Below are positions 26,379-36,746 of a stretch of DNA of 64,000 bases, piece after piece. The notes under the pieces are model-generated. The model did no database searches and was not told where the DNA came from. It was given only the letters and a program-made list of their open reading frames with translations. Made by a program: the position numbers and the translations under genes. The number at the start of each line of letters is the position of its first letter. Position 1 is the stretch's first letter. Origin of the DNA: Bacillus luti (GTDB lineage: Bacteria > Bacillota > Bacilli > Bacillales > Bacillaceae_G); the NCBI RefSeq assembly GCF_001884105.1, contig NZ_MACI01000024.1, positions 1-64,000 on the forward strand. Reading direction: 5' to 3'.

Positions 26379-27109
26379 TAGACTGCTTGTAAAATATGTT
26401 TCGCTTCTTCTACATTTTTTTCAGTAGGTGGTTCCACATTTGCAAGTGGATATTTATGTCCAAGCGCCTCCCATTTGTATACACCAAGCTTATGATATGG
26501 TAGCACTTCAACTTTCTGAACATTAGACAGACTTTGAATAAAGCTAGATAATTTTTGTAGATCCTCTTCATTATCAGTAATACCAGGAACTAATACATGT
26601 CGCACCCAAATCGGTTTATTTTTATCCGATAAATAACGAGCAAATTGTAAAATATGTTCATTCGGTTTTCCTGTTAATTTACGATGCTTTTTGGAATCAA
26701 TATGTTTCAAATCCAATAAAACTAAATCTGTATAATCCATTAATATATCTAGCTTATTTTGAAATTCTGGTTCCTCAGAATAACAACCACCAGAAGAATC
26801 GATTGTTGTATGGATACCAGCCTCTTTACACTTCTTAAACAACTCAATTAAAAAGTCTAGCTGTAATAGCGGCTCTCCACCACTAACTGTTATACCGCCT
26901 CCGGAAGCTTCAATAAAAGGAAGGTAACATGTCACATCCTGCATTACTTCTTCGACTGTTATTTCTTTTCCCTTACCTATCTCCCACGTATCAGCATTAT
27001 GACAATATTGACAACGTAATAAACACCCTTGTGTAAATATGACATAACGAATCCCTGGGCCATCAACAGTACCACAAGACTCTACAGAATGAATTCTTCC
27101 TTTTACCAT
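26378..27109 (-). CDS. pflA: Pyruvate formate-lyase activating enzyme
   Basis: A 243-residue radical SAM enzyme that puts the glycyl radical on PflB. The cluster motif is CLLRCQYCH (CxxxCxxC). VSGGEPLLQ is the SAM-binding GGE motif, and VLLDLKHID and [11 protein letters not shown] are typical of PflA. The ATG follows AAAGGAGGAAGTAAC. It lies downstream of pflB with a hairpin in the 68-base gap that may tune the expression ratio. Confidence 0.96.
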   Translation of the reverse strand: MVKGRIHSVESCGTVDGPGIRYVIFTQGCLLRCQYCHNADTWEIGKGKEITVEEVMQDVTCYLPFIEASGGGITVSGGEPLLQLDFLIELFKKCKEAGIHTTIDSSGGCYSEEPEFQNKLDILMDYTDLVLLDLKHIDSKKHRKLTGKPNEHILQFARYLSDKNKPIWVRHVLVPGITDNEEDLQKLSSFIQSLSNVQKVEVLPYHKLGVYKWEALGHKYPLANVEPPTEKNVEEAKHILQAV

Positions 27110-27136
27110 GTTACTTCCTCCTTTATTGAAACAGCC

Positions 27137-27164
27137 CCCTCTGCTATTTACAACAAGCAGAGGG
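27137..27164 (-). other. hairpin between pflB and pflA
   Basis: CCCTCTGCT and AGCAGAGGG form a perfect 9-base stem with a 10-base loop. No T-run follows on the coding strand, so it is more likely an RNA-stability or partial attenuation element than a full terminator. Confidence 0.6.
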
Positions 27165-27177
27165 ATGCTTTTTTCAC

Positions 27178-29427
27178 TTACATGCTTTCATGCATTGTAC
27201 GGTTAATTACATCAATTTGTTGTTCACGAGTTAATTTAATAAAGTTAACAGCGTAACCAGATACACGAATTGTTAATTGTGGATATTTTTCAGGGTGCTC
27301 CATCGCATCCATTAATGTTTCACGATTAAATACGTTAATATTTAAATGGTGTCCTTCTTTTATTGCGTATCCATCAAGCATAGATACTAAGTTACGTACT
27401 TGTACATCATCTTCTTTACCAAGTGCTTTTGGAATAATAGAGAATGTATTAGAAATACCATCTTGTGCATCTTCATATGGTAATTTTGCTACAGATAATA
27501 GTGAAGCTAATGCACCTTTTGTATCACGACCATGCATTGGGTTCGCACCTGGTGCAAATGGTTCTCCAGTACGACGACCATCTGGAGTGTTACCAGTTTT
27601 CTTGCCGTATACAACGTTAGATGTGATTGTTAAGATTGACATTGTATGAACAGAATTTCTGTATGTTTTATGCTTACGAAGCTTGTTCATAAATGTTTTC
27701 ACAAGCTTTACAGCAATTTCATCTACACGGTCGTCATTGTTACCGTATTTAGGGAAATCTCCTTCGATTTCAAAGTCAACTGCAATACCGTTTTCATCGC
27801 GGATTGGTTTTACTTTTGCGTGTTTAATTGCACTTAAAGAGTCTGCTACTACAGATAGACCCGCGATACCTGTTGCCATTGTACGAAGAACATTTGTATC
27901 ATGAAGTGCCATTTCAATACGTTCGTAGCTATATTTATCGTGCATGTAGTGGATAACATTTAATGTGTTTAAATATAGACCCGCTAACCATTCCATTGTC
28001 ATATCAAACTTATGCATAACTTCTTCATAATCTAATACTTCAGAAGTAATCGGTGCGTACTCTGGACCAACTTGCGCTTTAGATTTTTCATCTTTACCGC
28101 CGTTAATCGCATATAGTAATGCTTTTGCTAAGTTTGCACGTGCGCCAAAGAACTGCATTTGTTTACCAATTCTCATTGCAGATACACAACAAGCAATTCC
28201 GTAGTCATCGCCGTAGTCAGCACGCATAATGTCATCATTTTCATATTGAATTGCTGATGTTTTAATAGACATTTTCGCACAGTAGTTTTTAAAGTTCTGT
28301 GGTAATTGTTTAGACCAAAGAACTGTTAAGTTTGGTTCTGGAGCTGGTCCTAAATTATCTAATGTATGCAAGAAACGGAATGAGTTCTTTGTTACTAATG
28401 GACGACCGTCTAAAGCAATACCACCGATAGATTCAGTTACCCAAGTTGGGTCACCAGAGAATAGTTCATTATAATCAGGTGTTCTTGCGAATTTAACAAG
28501 ACGTAATTTCATAATGAAATGGTCAACAATTTCTTGCGCTGCTTCTTCTGTTAAAGTACCATTTGCTAAATCTCTTTCAATGTAAATATCTAAGAATGTA
28601 GAAGTACGTCCAAGGCTCATTGCTGCCCCATTTTGCTCTTTAATTGCTGCAAGATATGCAAAGTATAACCATTGGAACGCCTCTTGTGCATTTGTAGCTG
28701 GCTTAGAAATATCGAATCCATGAGAAGCAGCCATCTGTTTTAATTCTTGAAGTGCACGCATTTGCTCAGATAACTCTTCGCGTAAACGCATTGTATCTTC
28801 GCTCATTACACCGCCTGTTAAATTAAAATCAGCTTTTTTCGCTTCAATTAGATGATCTATACCATATAACGCTACGCGGCGATAGTCACCAATAATACGT
28901 CCACGTCCGTATGCATCTGGAAGGCCAGTAATAACACCTGATTTACGAGCCGCTTTCATTTCTGGTGTGTATGCATCAAATACACCTTGATTATGCGTTT
29001 TACGCCAGTCTCTGAAAATACTGCTAAGTTCTTTATCCATTTCATATCCATACGCTTCACAAGCTTGTTCCGCCATACGAATACCACCATATGGTTGTAA
29101 AGAGCGTTTAAATGGTTTATCAGTTTGGAAACCGACTACTTTTTCAATATCTTTATTTAAATATCCTGGATCATGTGATGTAATAGAAGAAACGATTTTT
29201 GTATCCATATCAAGAACGCCACCGTTTTCACGCTCTTTCGTTGTTAAATCCATTACTTGATCCCAAAGTTGTTTCGTTGCTTCAGTTGCTCCCGCTAAGA
29301 AAGATTCCTCTCCTTCGTAAACGTTTACATTATTTAAAATGAAATCGCGAACATCAATCTCTGCTTTCCATTTTTCACCTTTAAAGTTTTCCCACGCATT
29401 TTTTACATTTTCTAATACTTGAGTCAT
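27178..29427 (-). CDS. pflB: Formate C-acetyltransferase (pyruvate formate-lyase)
   Basis: A 749-residue glycyl radical enzyme that cleaves pyruvate to acetyl-CoA and formate in anaerobic growth. The catalytic cysteine pair is in GIACCVSAM, and the radical glycine is in the C-terminal RVSGYAVNF. The ATG at 29427 follows GGAGGAGATTAGG; the earlier in-frame ATG is part of that ribosome site. First gene of the pflB-pflA operon. Anaerobic control is expected (Fnr, Rex or ResD in Bacillus), but I could not find a convincing Fnr palindrome. Confidence 0.97.
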   Translation of the reverse strand: MTQVLENVKNAWENFKGEKWKAEIDVRDFILNNVNVYEGEESFLAGATEATKQLWDQVMDLTTKERENGGVLDMDTKIVSSITSHDPGYLNKDIEKVVGFQTDKPFKRSLQPYGGIRMAEQACEAYGYEMDKELSSIFRDWRKTHNQGVFDAYTPEMKAARKSGVITGLPDAYGRGRIIGDYRRVALYGIDHLIEAKKADFNLTGGVMSEDTMRLREELSEQMRALQELKQMAASHGFDISKPATNAQEAFQWLYFAYLAAIKEQNGAAMSLGRTSTFLDIYIERDLANGTLTEEAAQEIVDHFIMKLRLVKFARTPDYNELFSGDPTWVTESIGGIALDGRPLVTKNSFRFLHTLDNLGPAPEPNLTVLWSKQLPQNFKNYCAKMSIKTSAIQYENDDIMRADYGDDYGIACCVSAMRIGKQMQFFGARANLAKALLYAINGGKDEKSKAQVGPEYAPITSEVLDYEEVMHKFDMTMEWLAGLYLNTLNVIHYMHDKYSYERIEMALHDTNVLRTMATGIAGLSVVADSLSAIKHAKVKPIRDENGIAVDFEIEGDFPKYGNNDDRVDEIAVKLVKTFMNKLRKHKTYRNSVHTMSILTITSNVVYGKKTGNTPDGRRTGEPFAPGANPMHGRDTKGALASLLSVAKLPYEDAQDGISNTFSIIPKALGKEDDVQVRNLVSMLDGYAIKEGHHLNINVFNRETLMDAMEHPEKYPQLTIRVSGYAVNFIKLTREQQIDVINRTMHESM

Positions 29428-29730
29428 CCTAATCTCCTCCATTTTTGATTAGTACAGGACTAAGATTTTTTATATAACAGCTTACACACTTAGAATACTA
29501 CTTTTTTACGAAGGTGAACGAAATAGTTGTGACATGTTTGTGAAATGTTGAGCAAACTACTATACACATAGTGTTAACTTCATTTAAAAGTCTTTAAAAT
29601 TACCCCTTTCCTTAATTGTATTTTTTTGGTATTCTTATATACGAGTCCTATTTTGTAATATAAGAACAATACCCATTGTAGATCTGTAATACTCTTATCT
29701 CCTAATCTGTTATAGTTTTTATAACAGAGC
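29428..29730. other. noncoding region upstream of pflB
   Basis: About 300 bases of AT-rich DNA. It holds TGTGACATGTTTGTGAAATG (29528-29547), two direct TGTGA half-sites that resemble pieces of Fnr or Rex sites but not a full inverted repeat, and a small hairpin CTGTTATAG...CTATAACAG-like sequence near 29707-29727. I see no gene. Confidence 0.4.
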
Positions 29731-29763
29731 AAAAAAGTGTACATATGTTGTACACTTTTTTTG
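29731..29763 (-). terminator. terminator of the glycosyltransferase operon
   Basis: AAAAAAGTGTACA-tatgt-TGTACACTTTTTTT, five bases beyond the stop of the last operon gene. Confidence 0.85.
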
Positions 29764-29768
29764 TTATC

Positions 29769-31313
29769 CTATAAAACATCTCTTTTTCTATTTCCATCAT
29801 GGAACCCACCACGACTATCTGTTAATACAATTAATTGCTCTAACCCTTCTATATGATCTCCAATAATTCGGATTACAGCTGGTGGATGACCTATTTTTGC
29901 AAAATGTTCACTAAGGCGAATGCGGTTCATCTTATCGACCTCAACACGACTTACACATGCAATTTCAAATCCTGAAAGAATGGCTTTCACCTGCGCCACG
30001 CATGGTGCCAGTAAAGACCTATACCCAATTGCATTCAAACACGTCCGACTAAACGCATTAGGTACTGCAATAAGCGATCCTACACCTAAATCTTTTCTAT
30101 CGCAAGCTAAATTTAATGCATATTTAAATGCAGTTACAAGATGAAGTGGTACTCTTAAATCTAAATAATGATCTAGATCATTTAATGAGACATCTGTTCC
30201 ATCTGCAATAGCTTTCGCAAAAGGATAGAGCTCACTCGCTGGAATAACAAAATCACCGTCTATAAATAATACAATTTCTCCTTTTGCAAAATACGTTCCA
30301 AGTGCGCGCCCCACATCGTTTCCAAGCGCTTCTTTATATACAATTGTCGTTGCTCCCTTGTCTTTAGCAATGGTTGCCGTTTTATCTGACGAACCATTTA
30401 CAACAACGATGATTTCAAAAGGTTCAATTTTGCGCAGCTCTTCTATAACGGTTCCAATTGTTTTCTCTTCATCTTGTACGGGAATAATTACAGATAATTG
30501 TTTCCCTTTATATAACTTAGATGTAACACCCCATCCTTGATGAAAATCTTCAAAATCTAACGTATGATAAACACTATCTCTTTTCCTATTCCCATCATAA
30601 TATCCTCCGCGCTCATCACTGCCTACTATTCGCTCTGCTACAGCTTCTATATGATCACCTATCATTCGTTTTTCAGATTGAGAAAGACCGGTACCATATG
30701 CAGCATGCTCAGTCGGCCGAAATTTATTCGGCGTAATAACATCGATTGCACAATGGCGACTAATTCTCCATTTACTTTGTGCTATGCGCAAATGAGCCAC
30801 AATAGGATTAACCAAGCATTCATATCCAATACTTTGAACGACTTCTTTCGTCAGTGCATGAGGCACAGATAATACAGAATCAATTTTTAATTCTTCACGC
30901 TCTAACAGCGCATTTAATATTTGCCGCCATACTGTAATGGAATGTGGTTTTTGTTTCTTTAAAAACAATGCGTCCAAATTATTTAAAACGATGTCGGTCT
31001 GATCATATAAAATTGGATTAAGAAATAATTGTAATTTTGAAGTTGGAATAGCAAAATCTCCATCTATAAATAGTAATACATCACCTATCGCATGTTTTGC
31101 ACCGACTGCACGTCCAACGTCGTTTCCAAGTAGCTCTGTATACTTGATTACTTTACATCCTAAACGATCAGCAACCTCTTCTGTACTATCATTACAACCA
31201 TTTACTACTACAATAATTTCTACTGGGTTTAATGGTTTTACCGATTGAATAACATCTGAAATTGTTTCCCCTTCATTACATACAGGTATAATAACCGATA
31301 GCGACTTAACCAT
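29769..31313 (-). CDS. Double-domain family 2 glycosyltransferase (copy B)
   Basis: A 514-residue protein made of two tandem GT-A domains, about residues 4-235 and 265-514. Each half has the GT2 start SVIIPV(C/Q)(N/D)E, the EIIVVVNG strand, LGNDVGRA(V/L)G, the metal motif FIDGDF, and a shared tail ending GDHIE...RGG(Y/F)xDGNRKRD. There is no membrane segment. It probably transfers sugars from nucleotide donors in the cytosol. The start ATG overlaps the epimerase stop (ATGGTTAA). It is the last gene of the operon 35675-29769 and is a paralogue of the product of 33502-35049. Acceptor and product are unknown. Confidence 0.85.
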   Translation of the reverse strand: MVKSLSVIIPVCNEGETISDVIQSVKPLNPVEIIVVVNGCNDSTEEVADRLGCKVIKYTELLGNDVGRAVGAKHAIGDVLLFIDGDFAIPTSKLQLFLNPILYDQTDIVLNNLDALFLKKQKPHSITVWRQILNALLEREELKIDSVLSVPHALTKEVVQSIGYECLVNPIVAHLRIAQSKWRISRHCAIDVITPNKFRPTEHAAYGTGLSQSEKRMIGDHIEAVAERIVGSDERGGYYDGNRKRDSVYHTLDFEDFHQGWGVTSKLYKGKQLSVIIPVQDEEKTIGTVIEELRKIEPFEIIVVVNGSSDKTATIAKDKGATTIVYKEALGNDVGRALGTYFAKGEIVLFIDGDFVIPASELYPFAKAIADGTDVSLNDLDHYLDLRVPLHLVTAFKYALNLACDRKDLGVGSLIAVPNAFSRTCLNAIGYRSLLAPCVAQVKAILSGFEIACVSRVEVDKMNRIRLSEHFAKIGHPPAVIRIIGDHIEGLEQLIVLTDSRGGFHDGNRKRDVL

Positions 31314-32271
31314 TATTTTCTTCACGAAACCATTTAATAGTTTCTTTCAATCCTTGTTCCCACGTTACTGTCGCTTGAAATTGAGCGAGTTCTCTTAACT
31401 TCGTTACATCTGGTCTTCTATTTGGGATTTCTTCAAAGCCATGTGGATATACTTCTTCAAAGGGAACTTGTACAATTTTCGAGGAAGATTTCGTTAGTTT
31501 TTTAATTACTTCTGCTACTTCTTTTATATTCTTTTCATTCTCAGAACCTATATTAATAATCTCACCATTTACCTTCTCATCCATTGCCCGAATCGTTGCC
31601 TCTACCGCATCACTTACATACGTAAAGCAGCGTGTCTGTTTCCCATCTCCATATACGAGAATATCTTCACCTTGCAGTGCCGCATAGATAAATCGTGGGA
31701 TTACCCCTGCGTATGGACCATCTTTCGCCCTTGGACCATAAATATTAAAATAACGAACAATCGTTACAGGTAAGCCTTCTAATGCGTATCCTAAACATAA
31801 TGTTTCTTCTAATGTTTTACAAACTGCATAACTCCAACGTATTTTAGAAGTTGCCCCATATAATCGATCCCCTTCTTCAGAGAAAGGCGGCTTGCCCTTA
31901 CCATATACTTCTGAAGTAGACGCAAAGACTACTTTCTTCTTTCCTTTTAATGCTGCTTGTAAAATATTTCTCGTTCCATCAAAATTCGTTTCAATGAGCT
32001 CTATACTTTTTTCCATTGTTGTTTTCACACCTAAAATTGCCGCTAAATGAAACACTACATCATGTTGATTTACTAATTCGTAAATAGAATTTTTATCTAA
32101 AACACTGATTGGAATAACCGGAATCTCTTTCATTAGCTCATTATGATACTTATTTTTCCCTTTATAGAAGTTATCCACAATCGTAACTTCATAACCTCTT
32201 TTCACCAACTCTTCAGCTAAATGAGATCCAATAAATCCGGCCCCACCTGTAATTAAACATTTCTGACTCAT
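31306..32271 (-). CDS. NAD-dependent nucleotide-sugar epimerase/decarboxylase (extended SDR)
   Basis: A 321-residue extended SDR. The NAD site is [23 protein letters not shown] follows, and the catalytic set is Thr/Ser in [11 protein letters not shown] and YxxxK in [11 protein letters not shown]-terminal RRPDVTKL is common to UDP-xylose synthases and UDP-glucuronate epimerases. Lying just after a UDP-HexNAc 6-dehydrogenase, it may act on the uronic acid product: 4-epimerisation or decarboxylation. A UDP-GlcNAcA decarboxylase giving UDP-XylNAc was reported in B. cytotoxicus, as I recall. The ATG overlaps the dehydrogenase stop (ATGA). Confidence 0.85.
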   Translation of the reverse strand: MSQKCLITGGAGFIGSHLAEELVKRGYEVTIVDNFYKGKNKYHNELMKEIPVIPISVLDKNSIYELVNQHDVVFHLAAILGVKTTMEKSIELIETNFDGTRNILQAALKGKKKVVFASTSEVYGKGKPPFSEEGDRLYGATSKIRWSYAVCKTLEETLCLGYALEGLPVTIVRYFNIYGPRAKDGPYAGVIPRFIYAALQGEDILVYGDGKQTRCFTYVSDAVEATIRAMDEKVNGEIINIGSENEKNIKEVAEVIKKLTKSSSKIVQVPFEEVYPHGFEEIPNRRPDVTKLRELAQFQATVTWEQGLKETIKWFREENNG

Positions 32272-33512
32272 GCACTCACCTTCTTTACAATTCCGCGTGT
32301 ATCTATTACTCGCTTCATTCCTTTAAAAAGCTTCCAATCTATATTCGAGTGATCAGTTAAAATTAAAATACACGCTGCCTCTTTAACTGTTTTCTCATCC
32401 AAGGAAACAGATTGATACACCTTATCTCCAATTTCGGCAGAAGAAATATATGGATCATGGTATTTTATCTCGTATCCTTCTTTTATTAATAATTGAATAA
32501 TTGGTAACGCCGGTGATTCTCTCAAATCATTTACATCTTTCTTATACGCAATTCCTACAATTAAAACTTTTGTAGGTGATTGCACCATGTCTTTTACTTT
32601 CCGGACTATTTTCTCTGGCATTTCTTCATTAATTACATGTGCAGCCTCAATTAATTGGCTAATTTCCCCGTTCTTTTTTATTCTCCATTGAAAATATAAG
32701 GGGTCTACTGGAATACAATGTCCTCCTATCCCTGGTCCCGGCCAATATGAGGTAAATCCAAATGGTTTTGTAGAGGCAGCTTCAAGTGCCTCATAAAAAT
32801 CAATTCCTAAACTTTCACATAGGGTGTTTAACTCATTTACTAAGGAAATATTGACTAAGCGCTGAATATTTTCAAATAACTTACACATCTCTGCCACCTT
32901 TGGAGAACTAACCGGAACAACTACATCAAATATAGTGCTATACAAATCCTGTACTTTTTGCTTACACTTTTCTGTTTGCCCACTAATAACTTTTGGAATC
33001 GTTTGAACTGAATATTGACTATTGGCTGGATCAATTCTCTCTGGGGAATATCCAATATAGAAATCTTCTCCTACTTTTTGGCCTGCTTGAGAAATAATAG
33101 GAATAATAACTTCTTCAAGTGTGCCTGGATATGTGGAGCTTTCGAAAATGAAGGTTTGTCCTTTTTGAAGATTTTTTTCTATATAATGGGAAGCTGAAAT
33201 GAGAGCACTTAAATCTGGTTCTCTTCGTTCATTAATTGGGGTTGGGACAGTCACAATAACATAATCACTAGTTTGGAACTCAGTAACACCTTTATCTGGT
33301 GTATTTACTATTAAGCTATTTTTCGTTAATAACCGCTGTAAATCTTTAGAAGAAACATCTGGAATATAACTTTCTCCTTTTATAATTGACTCTACTTTTC
33401 TAGTATCTTTATCTAGTCCAAGTACTGTATATCCTCTTTCTGCAAAATGGACCGCTAATGGCAGGCCAACATATCCTAATCCAATAATAGCTACTTTACT
33501 ACTAGCATTCAT
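32268..33512 (-). CDS. UDP-N-acetylhexosamine 6-dehydrogenase family protein
   Basis: A 414-residue UDP-sugar dehydrogenase that oxidises C6 to a carboxylate with 2 NAD. NAD site [25 protein letters not shown]; catalytic cysteine in [14 protein letters not shown]; and [13 protein letters not shown]. The SPERIDPAN and [11 protein letters not shown] forms are those of the WbpA/WecC (UDP-GlcNAc/ManNAc) group more than of UDP-glucose dehydrogenase. It overlaps the upstream glycosyltransferase by 11 bases. It supplies an activated uronic acid to the operon's transferases or to the next epimerase/decarboxylase. Confidence 0.88.
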   Translation of the reverse strand: MNASSKVAIIGLGYVGLPLAVHFAERGYTVLGLDKDTRKVESIIKGESYIPDVSSKDLQRLLTKNSLIVNTPDKGVTEFQTSDYVIVTVPTPINERREPDLSALISASHYIEKNLQKGQTFIFESSTYPGTLEEVIIPIISQAGQKVGEDFYIGYSPERIDPANSQYSVQTIPKVISGQTEKCKQKVQDLYSTIFDVVVPVSSPKVAEMCKLFENIQRLVNISLVNELNTLCESLGIDFYEALEAASTKPFGFTSYWPGPGIGGHCIPVDPLYFQWRIKKNGEISQLIEAAHVINEEMPEKIVRKVKDMVQSPTKVLIVGIAYKKDVNDLRESPALPIIQLLIKEGYEIKYHDPYISSAEIGDKVYQSVSLDEKTVKEAACILILTDHSNIDWKLFKGMKRVIDTRGIVKKVSA

Positions 33513-35049
33513 CTATATTCTTTTCTTCCTTTCTCAATCGTTGAATAATATCTCTATCCCGCTCTCCATCTGTAAAACTCCCGCGTTCGTCTGTATATTG
33601 TAATAGATAAGCAATTGCCTCAAGTTGATCACCAAAAATACGGTCAAATGCTGGAATACGTCCATTTACAAATCCATGTTGTTCTGGGCGTACTCGATTT
33701 GTTTTTATAACATCTACAAATTCAACTGCTATAATAGAAAATCCCTCCAAAATAGCTTTCATTTGCGCTAATGGTGGGATAATGAGAGAGTCATATCCTA
33801 TTTTCTCTATTACCTTCTTATGCATAGCATGCGGCACTGCTGTTAATGAGTTATTCCATAAATCTGGTCGTTTCGCTACCAAATTCACAAAATATTTTCC
33901 CATACTGATTGGGTCTGCGGGATGGAATATATCTAATAAACATTGCAAATCATTTAATGCCACATCGCTTCCATCTTCAATAGCACGCAAAAATGGAACT
34001 AGTTTTTTTGCCGGAATAGCAAAATCACCATCAACGAATAAACAAATATCTGCCGTAGCATGCATGGCACCTATCGCCCGTGCTACATTATGTCCAAGCG
34101 CCTTCGTAAATTCAAGAACAATAACATTCTCTGACTTCGCTTGTTCAATTGTCGCTCCATCGGCTCCATTCGCAACAACTATAATTTCATCTACTCCTGC
34201 TTTTTTCACTTCTTGTATAACAGATCTTATAGTCATTTTTTCTTCTGATACTGGTATAACCGCACTATATTTCGCTTTTCCCTTTTGCAATAAAACTGGT
34301 TTATACTTCCCTATAAACTCTCTATCCCTGTTTCCCTCCGAAAAACCGCCGCGTTTACCGTATGTTTCGATTACGTATTGCAGAGCACGTAAATGATCCC
34401 CCATAATACGACTAGTCGCTTTCGGATAAGGAGAACCAGGTGATGTACCAGTATGAACAGGACGAACTTTATTTGTGTGAATTACATCGACCGAAGCCAT
34501 ATCGACAATATCTACTCCTCTAGACATCGCCATCGCTTGAAATAATGCTGGATTTGCTAAATTCCACCATCCAAGCGTCTGAATAACTTCCCTACTCATC
34601 GCATGTGGAATTGCGATTAAAGATCCAACAACAAGCTCTTTCTTATTCAAATAACGATTCAACATACATTTTCCAACTGTCGTATAATGTGGTCTCATCT
34701 TTAAATAAACAGACCATGTTAAATTATTCACAACAATTTGATGACCTTGCTGAATTCCTTTTACGAAACGTTGTAGCTCTTTACTATCAATAACGATGTC
34801 ACCATCTAAAAACAATACAATTTCACCTTTTGCTTCTCTAGCTCCAATTGCCCGCCCAACATCATTGCCAAGAGAATGTTTATAATGAATCACACGGCAA
34901 TGATGTTGTAACGCTATTTCTTTCGTTCCATCTGTTGATCCATTATCAACTACGATAATTTCATACGGTTCAAGTTTCTCCACTTCTACTAAAACTTGTG
35001 ATAAAGTACTTGCTTCATTGTGCGCTGGAATAACAACTGATACTCTCAT
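33502..35049 (-). CDS. Double-domain family 2 glycosyltransferase (copy A)
   Basis: A 515-residue paralogue of the 29769-31313 product, again two GT-A domains in tandem (about 1-245 and 262-515). Motifs in both halves: [12 protein letters not shown] / [23 protein letters not shown] / [21 protein letters not shown] / [15 protein letters not shown] / FVDGD, and the tail [12 protein letters not shown] / [12 protein letters not shown]. The second half shows more changes (EEK for HNE), so one domain may have lost or changed activity. The start is the ATG at 35049, 13 bases after the small upstream gene. Cytosolic; acceptor unknown. Confidence 0.85.
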   Translation of the reverse strand: MRVSVVIPAHNEASTLSQVLVEVEKLEPYEIIVVDNGSTDGTKEIALQHHCRVIHYKHSLGNDVGRAIGAREAKGEIVLFLDGDIVIDSKELQRFVKGIQQGHQIVVNNLTWSVYLKMRPHYTTVGKCMLNRYLNKKELVVGSLIAIPHAMSREVIQTLGWWNLANPALFQAMAMSRGVDIVDMASVDVIHTNKVRPVHTGTSPGSPYPKATSRIMGDHLRALQYVIETYGKRGGFSEGNRDREFIGKYKPVLLQKGKAKYSAVIPVSEEKMTIRSVIQEVKKAGVDEIIVVANGADGATIEQAKSENVIVLEFTKALGHNVARAIGAMHATADICLFVDGDFAIPAKKLVPFLRAIEDGSDVALNDLQCLLDIFHPADPISMGKYFVNLVAKRPDLWNNSLTAVPHAMHKKVIEKIGYDSLIIPPLAQMKAILEGFSIIAVEFVDVIKTNRVRPEQHGFVNGRIPAFDRIFGDQLEAIAYLLQYTDERGSFTDGERDRDIIQRLRKEEKNIDEC

Positions 35050-35062
35050 ATTTGTATCACTC

Positions 35063-35257
35063 TTACCCTTCCAAGCGAACATAAGCAATAATAGGTGTAC
35101 GCACAACTACATCCTCTGGTGGGCCATAAGAAGGAGAAGTACGAACAATAACTGCCCCATCCGTTACAGATAAAAGAATGCCTGCAACGATTTCTACAGC
35201 TGTCACAACTTGCACTAACTCACCAACATGGTCACGCAATTCATCAGTAAATAACAT
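35063..35257 (-). CDS. Small DUF2642-like beta protein
   Basis: A 64-residue protein, VGELVQVVTAVEIVAGILLS then VTDGAVIVRTS, with the alternating beta pattern of an Sm/SH3-like barrel and the same layout as the C-terminus of the preceding 133-residue protein. Proteins of this kind (DUF2642) occur in Bacillus spore coats, so a spore-surface role is possible. The ATG follows GGAGGAGAGTTATAT. Second gene of the operon. Confidence 0.75.
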   Translation of the reverse strand: MLFTDELRDHVGELVQVVTAVEIVAGILLSVTDGAVIVRTSPSYGPPEDVVVRTPIIAYVRLEG

Positions 35258-35273
35258 ATATAACTCTCCTCCC

Positions 35274-35675
35274 TTACACTTCTTTAATTGATATAATACT
35301 TGTAAATGGTAATAAAACTTCAGTTCCTATTCCTTCTTGCAGCGTTAAAAAATCGTCACCAACTGCTACAATTACACCAGTTAACTGGCCAACTGTCACA
35401 GTAATTTCTACGTTTTTACCTAAATACTGCTGTGCAATTTCTTTAAACGGTGATGTATTACATTCTTTTAAAATGTTACAAATAATGGATTGAAATTGAC
35501 TAGATTTTATAAATTCTTCTGTAGCTTGCTTAGAGTTTCTTTGAATAAATCTGGCGAAGTTTTGTGAAAATAAAAGCCGTTCCACAGCAGGCATTAACTT
35601 ATCATCTAAAAAATAATTTAATTGTCTATTAAACAATCGGGATAATTTATGCCAATATTTTCTGAACAGACACAT
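35274..35675 (-). CDS. DUF2642 domain protein, possible coat-associated
   Basis: A 133-residue protein. The N-terminal 80 residues are basic and helical (FRKYWHKLSRLFNRQLNYFL); the C-terminal part YLGKNVEITVTVGQLTGVIV to EVLLPFTSIISI is a DUF2642 beta barrel. The ATG follows GGAGGAGAAGCAT. It is the first gene of the six-gene glycan operon, 16 bases before the next. The promoter lies within 35676-35800, but I could not place sigma K or sigma E boxes with confidence. Confidence 0.78.
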   Translation of the reverse strand: MCLFRKYWHKLSRLFNRQLNYFLDDKLMPAVERLLFSQNFARFIQRNSKQATEEFIKSSQFQSIICNILKECNTSPFKEIAQQYLGKNVEITVTVGQLTGVIVAVGDDFLTLQEGIGTEVLLPFTSIISIKEV

Positions 35676-35805
35676 ATGCTTCTCCTCCTATTATTTTTTA
35701 CAGTATAAAAATTTACATCCATACATCTTAATGTATACAAAGCAGACTTTTTTTGTGATAGGTAAGGCATACATTTTTCAAAGAAACAATCTTTTCTAAT
35801 CACAT

Positions 35806-35838
35806 AAAAAAGATAGATGGTATCCCATCTATCTTTTT
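35806..35838 (-). terminator. terminator after the 271-residue membrane protein gene
   Basis: AAAAAGATAGATGG-tatc-CCATCTATCTTTTT, symmetrical with A- and T-runs. Confidence 0.85.
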
Positions 35839-35845
35839 ATATATT

Positions 35846-36661
35846 TTAATTTTTAATTGTAATTATGGCAGAAACGCTGTAATAAACAGCTCGTGGTAAT
35901 TCTGCCTGTTCACTTATAGAGGCTGTAACAAGTGAACCACCACTTGCCGAAAAATACTTAACAGCTTCTAACGGAATACCATCTTCTTTCACATCAATAT
36001 GTGTTCCATCTCGCCAGTTTATTTTCTGCATTGTTGCTGAAAGATCCCCAGTCACTTTACCAAATGCTTTACCATCCACCCCTAAAAAGATCCATTCCCA
36101 CTTTGTTAAACTTAGTACTTGTTTCAACTCTCCAATTTTCTTTCCATCTACATTCGAAAAAATATAAAAGTTGCGTACTCCCGTCTTCTTTTGAACATGC
36201 AACAATCTTTCTCCCGAATGATTATATAAATAAAATTGTTGCTTATGTAGTCCCTTAAAAAGAAAAGAAAGTACAGCTTGCCATACACGTTGAATAACAA
36301 AATCATACTCTTCTTTTAAAAAACCTACTGTATTTCCATCTAATCCAAAGTACGTTATTACTTGAAATACCCCTACCTCTTTACGAACAACAAATTTTTG
36401 TTGCTCAAATAACTCAGAAGTCTCTCTATTATAAATTTCCTGTTTGAGCATTTTTGATCTTCGTTTTTCTATAAAACTATATATTAATAATCCAAATGCC
36501 GGTAGTACAACACCTATTAATTTTAAATTTTCTTTCTCCGAAGTGAATAGCATCCCTTTTTTATATTCCATCACTAGTCCAATTGCAACGATAATCCATG
36601 CAATGACAGATACAAAAAAAATACGTTTCGCATTACGTGCGTGATGCTTATGTATACTCAT
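35846..36661 (-). CDS. Hypothetical membrane-anchored protein
   Basis: A 271-residue protein I do not recognise by name. Two hydrophobic helices (residues about 13-32 and 45-62) are followed by a 200-residue soluble beta-rich domain with repeated short strands such as FYLYNHSGERLLHVQKK, FYIFSNVDGKKIGEL and WIFLGVDGKAFGKV. The repeats recall the LURP-one/tubby-like barrel, but this is only a resemblance. The ATG follows GGGGAGGGGT. It is a single gene between terminators. Confidence 0.7.
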   Translation of the reverse strand: MSIHKHHARNAKRIFFVSVIAWIIVAIGLVMEYKKGMLFTSEKENLKLIGVVLPAFGLLIYSFIEKRRSKMLKQEIYNRETSELFEQQKFVVRKEVGVFQVITYFGLDGNTVGFLKEEYDFVIQRVWQAVLSFLFKGLHKQQFYLYNHSGERLLHVQKKTGVRNFYIFSNVDGKKIGELKQVLSLTKWEWIFLGVDGKAFGKVTGDLSATMQKINWRDGTHIDVKEDGIPLEAVKYFSASGGSLVTASISEQAELPRAVYYSVSAIITIKN

Positions 36662-36718
36662 ACCCCTCCCCCTTTTCCATTTTTTTCATTATCTCATTGC
36701 ACATACACTTCCTCAATA

Positions 36719-36746
36719 AAAAAGACTATCCAAAAAGGATAGCCTC
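36719..36746 (-). terminator. serine hydrolase gene terminator
   Basis: Minus strand AGGCTATCC-ttttt-GGATAGTCTTTTTT next to the stop codon. Confidence 0.75.

Noticed and set aside
29528-29547. Fnr or Rex site upstream of pflB
   Set aside because: The TGTGA elements are direct, not inverted, repeats, so they do not meet either consensus.
33782-34396. A 204-codon plus-strand frame antisense to the glycosyltransferase gene
   Set aside because: It is the reverse-complement shadow of a well-supported coding region, without a ribosome site or recognisable domain.
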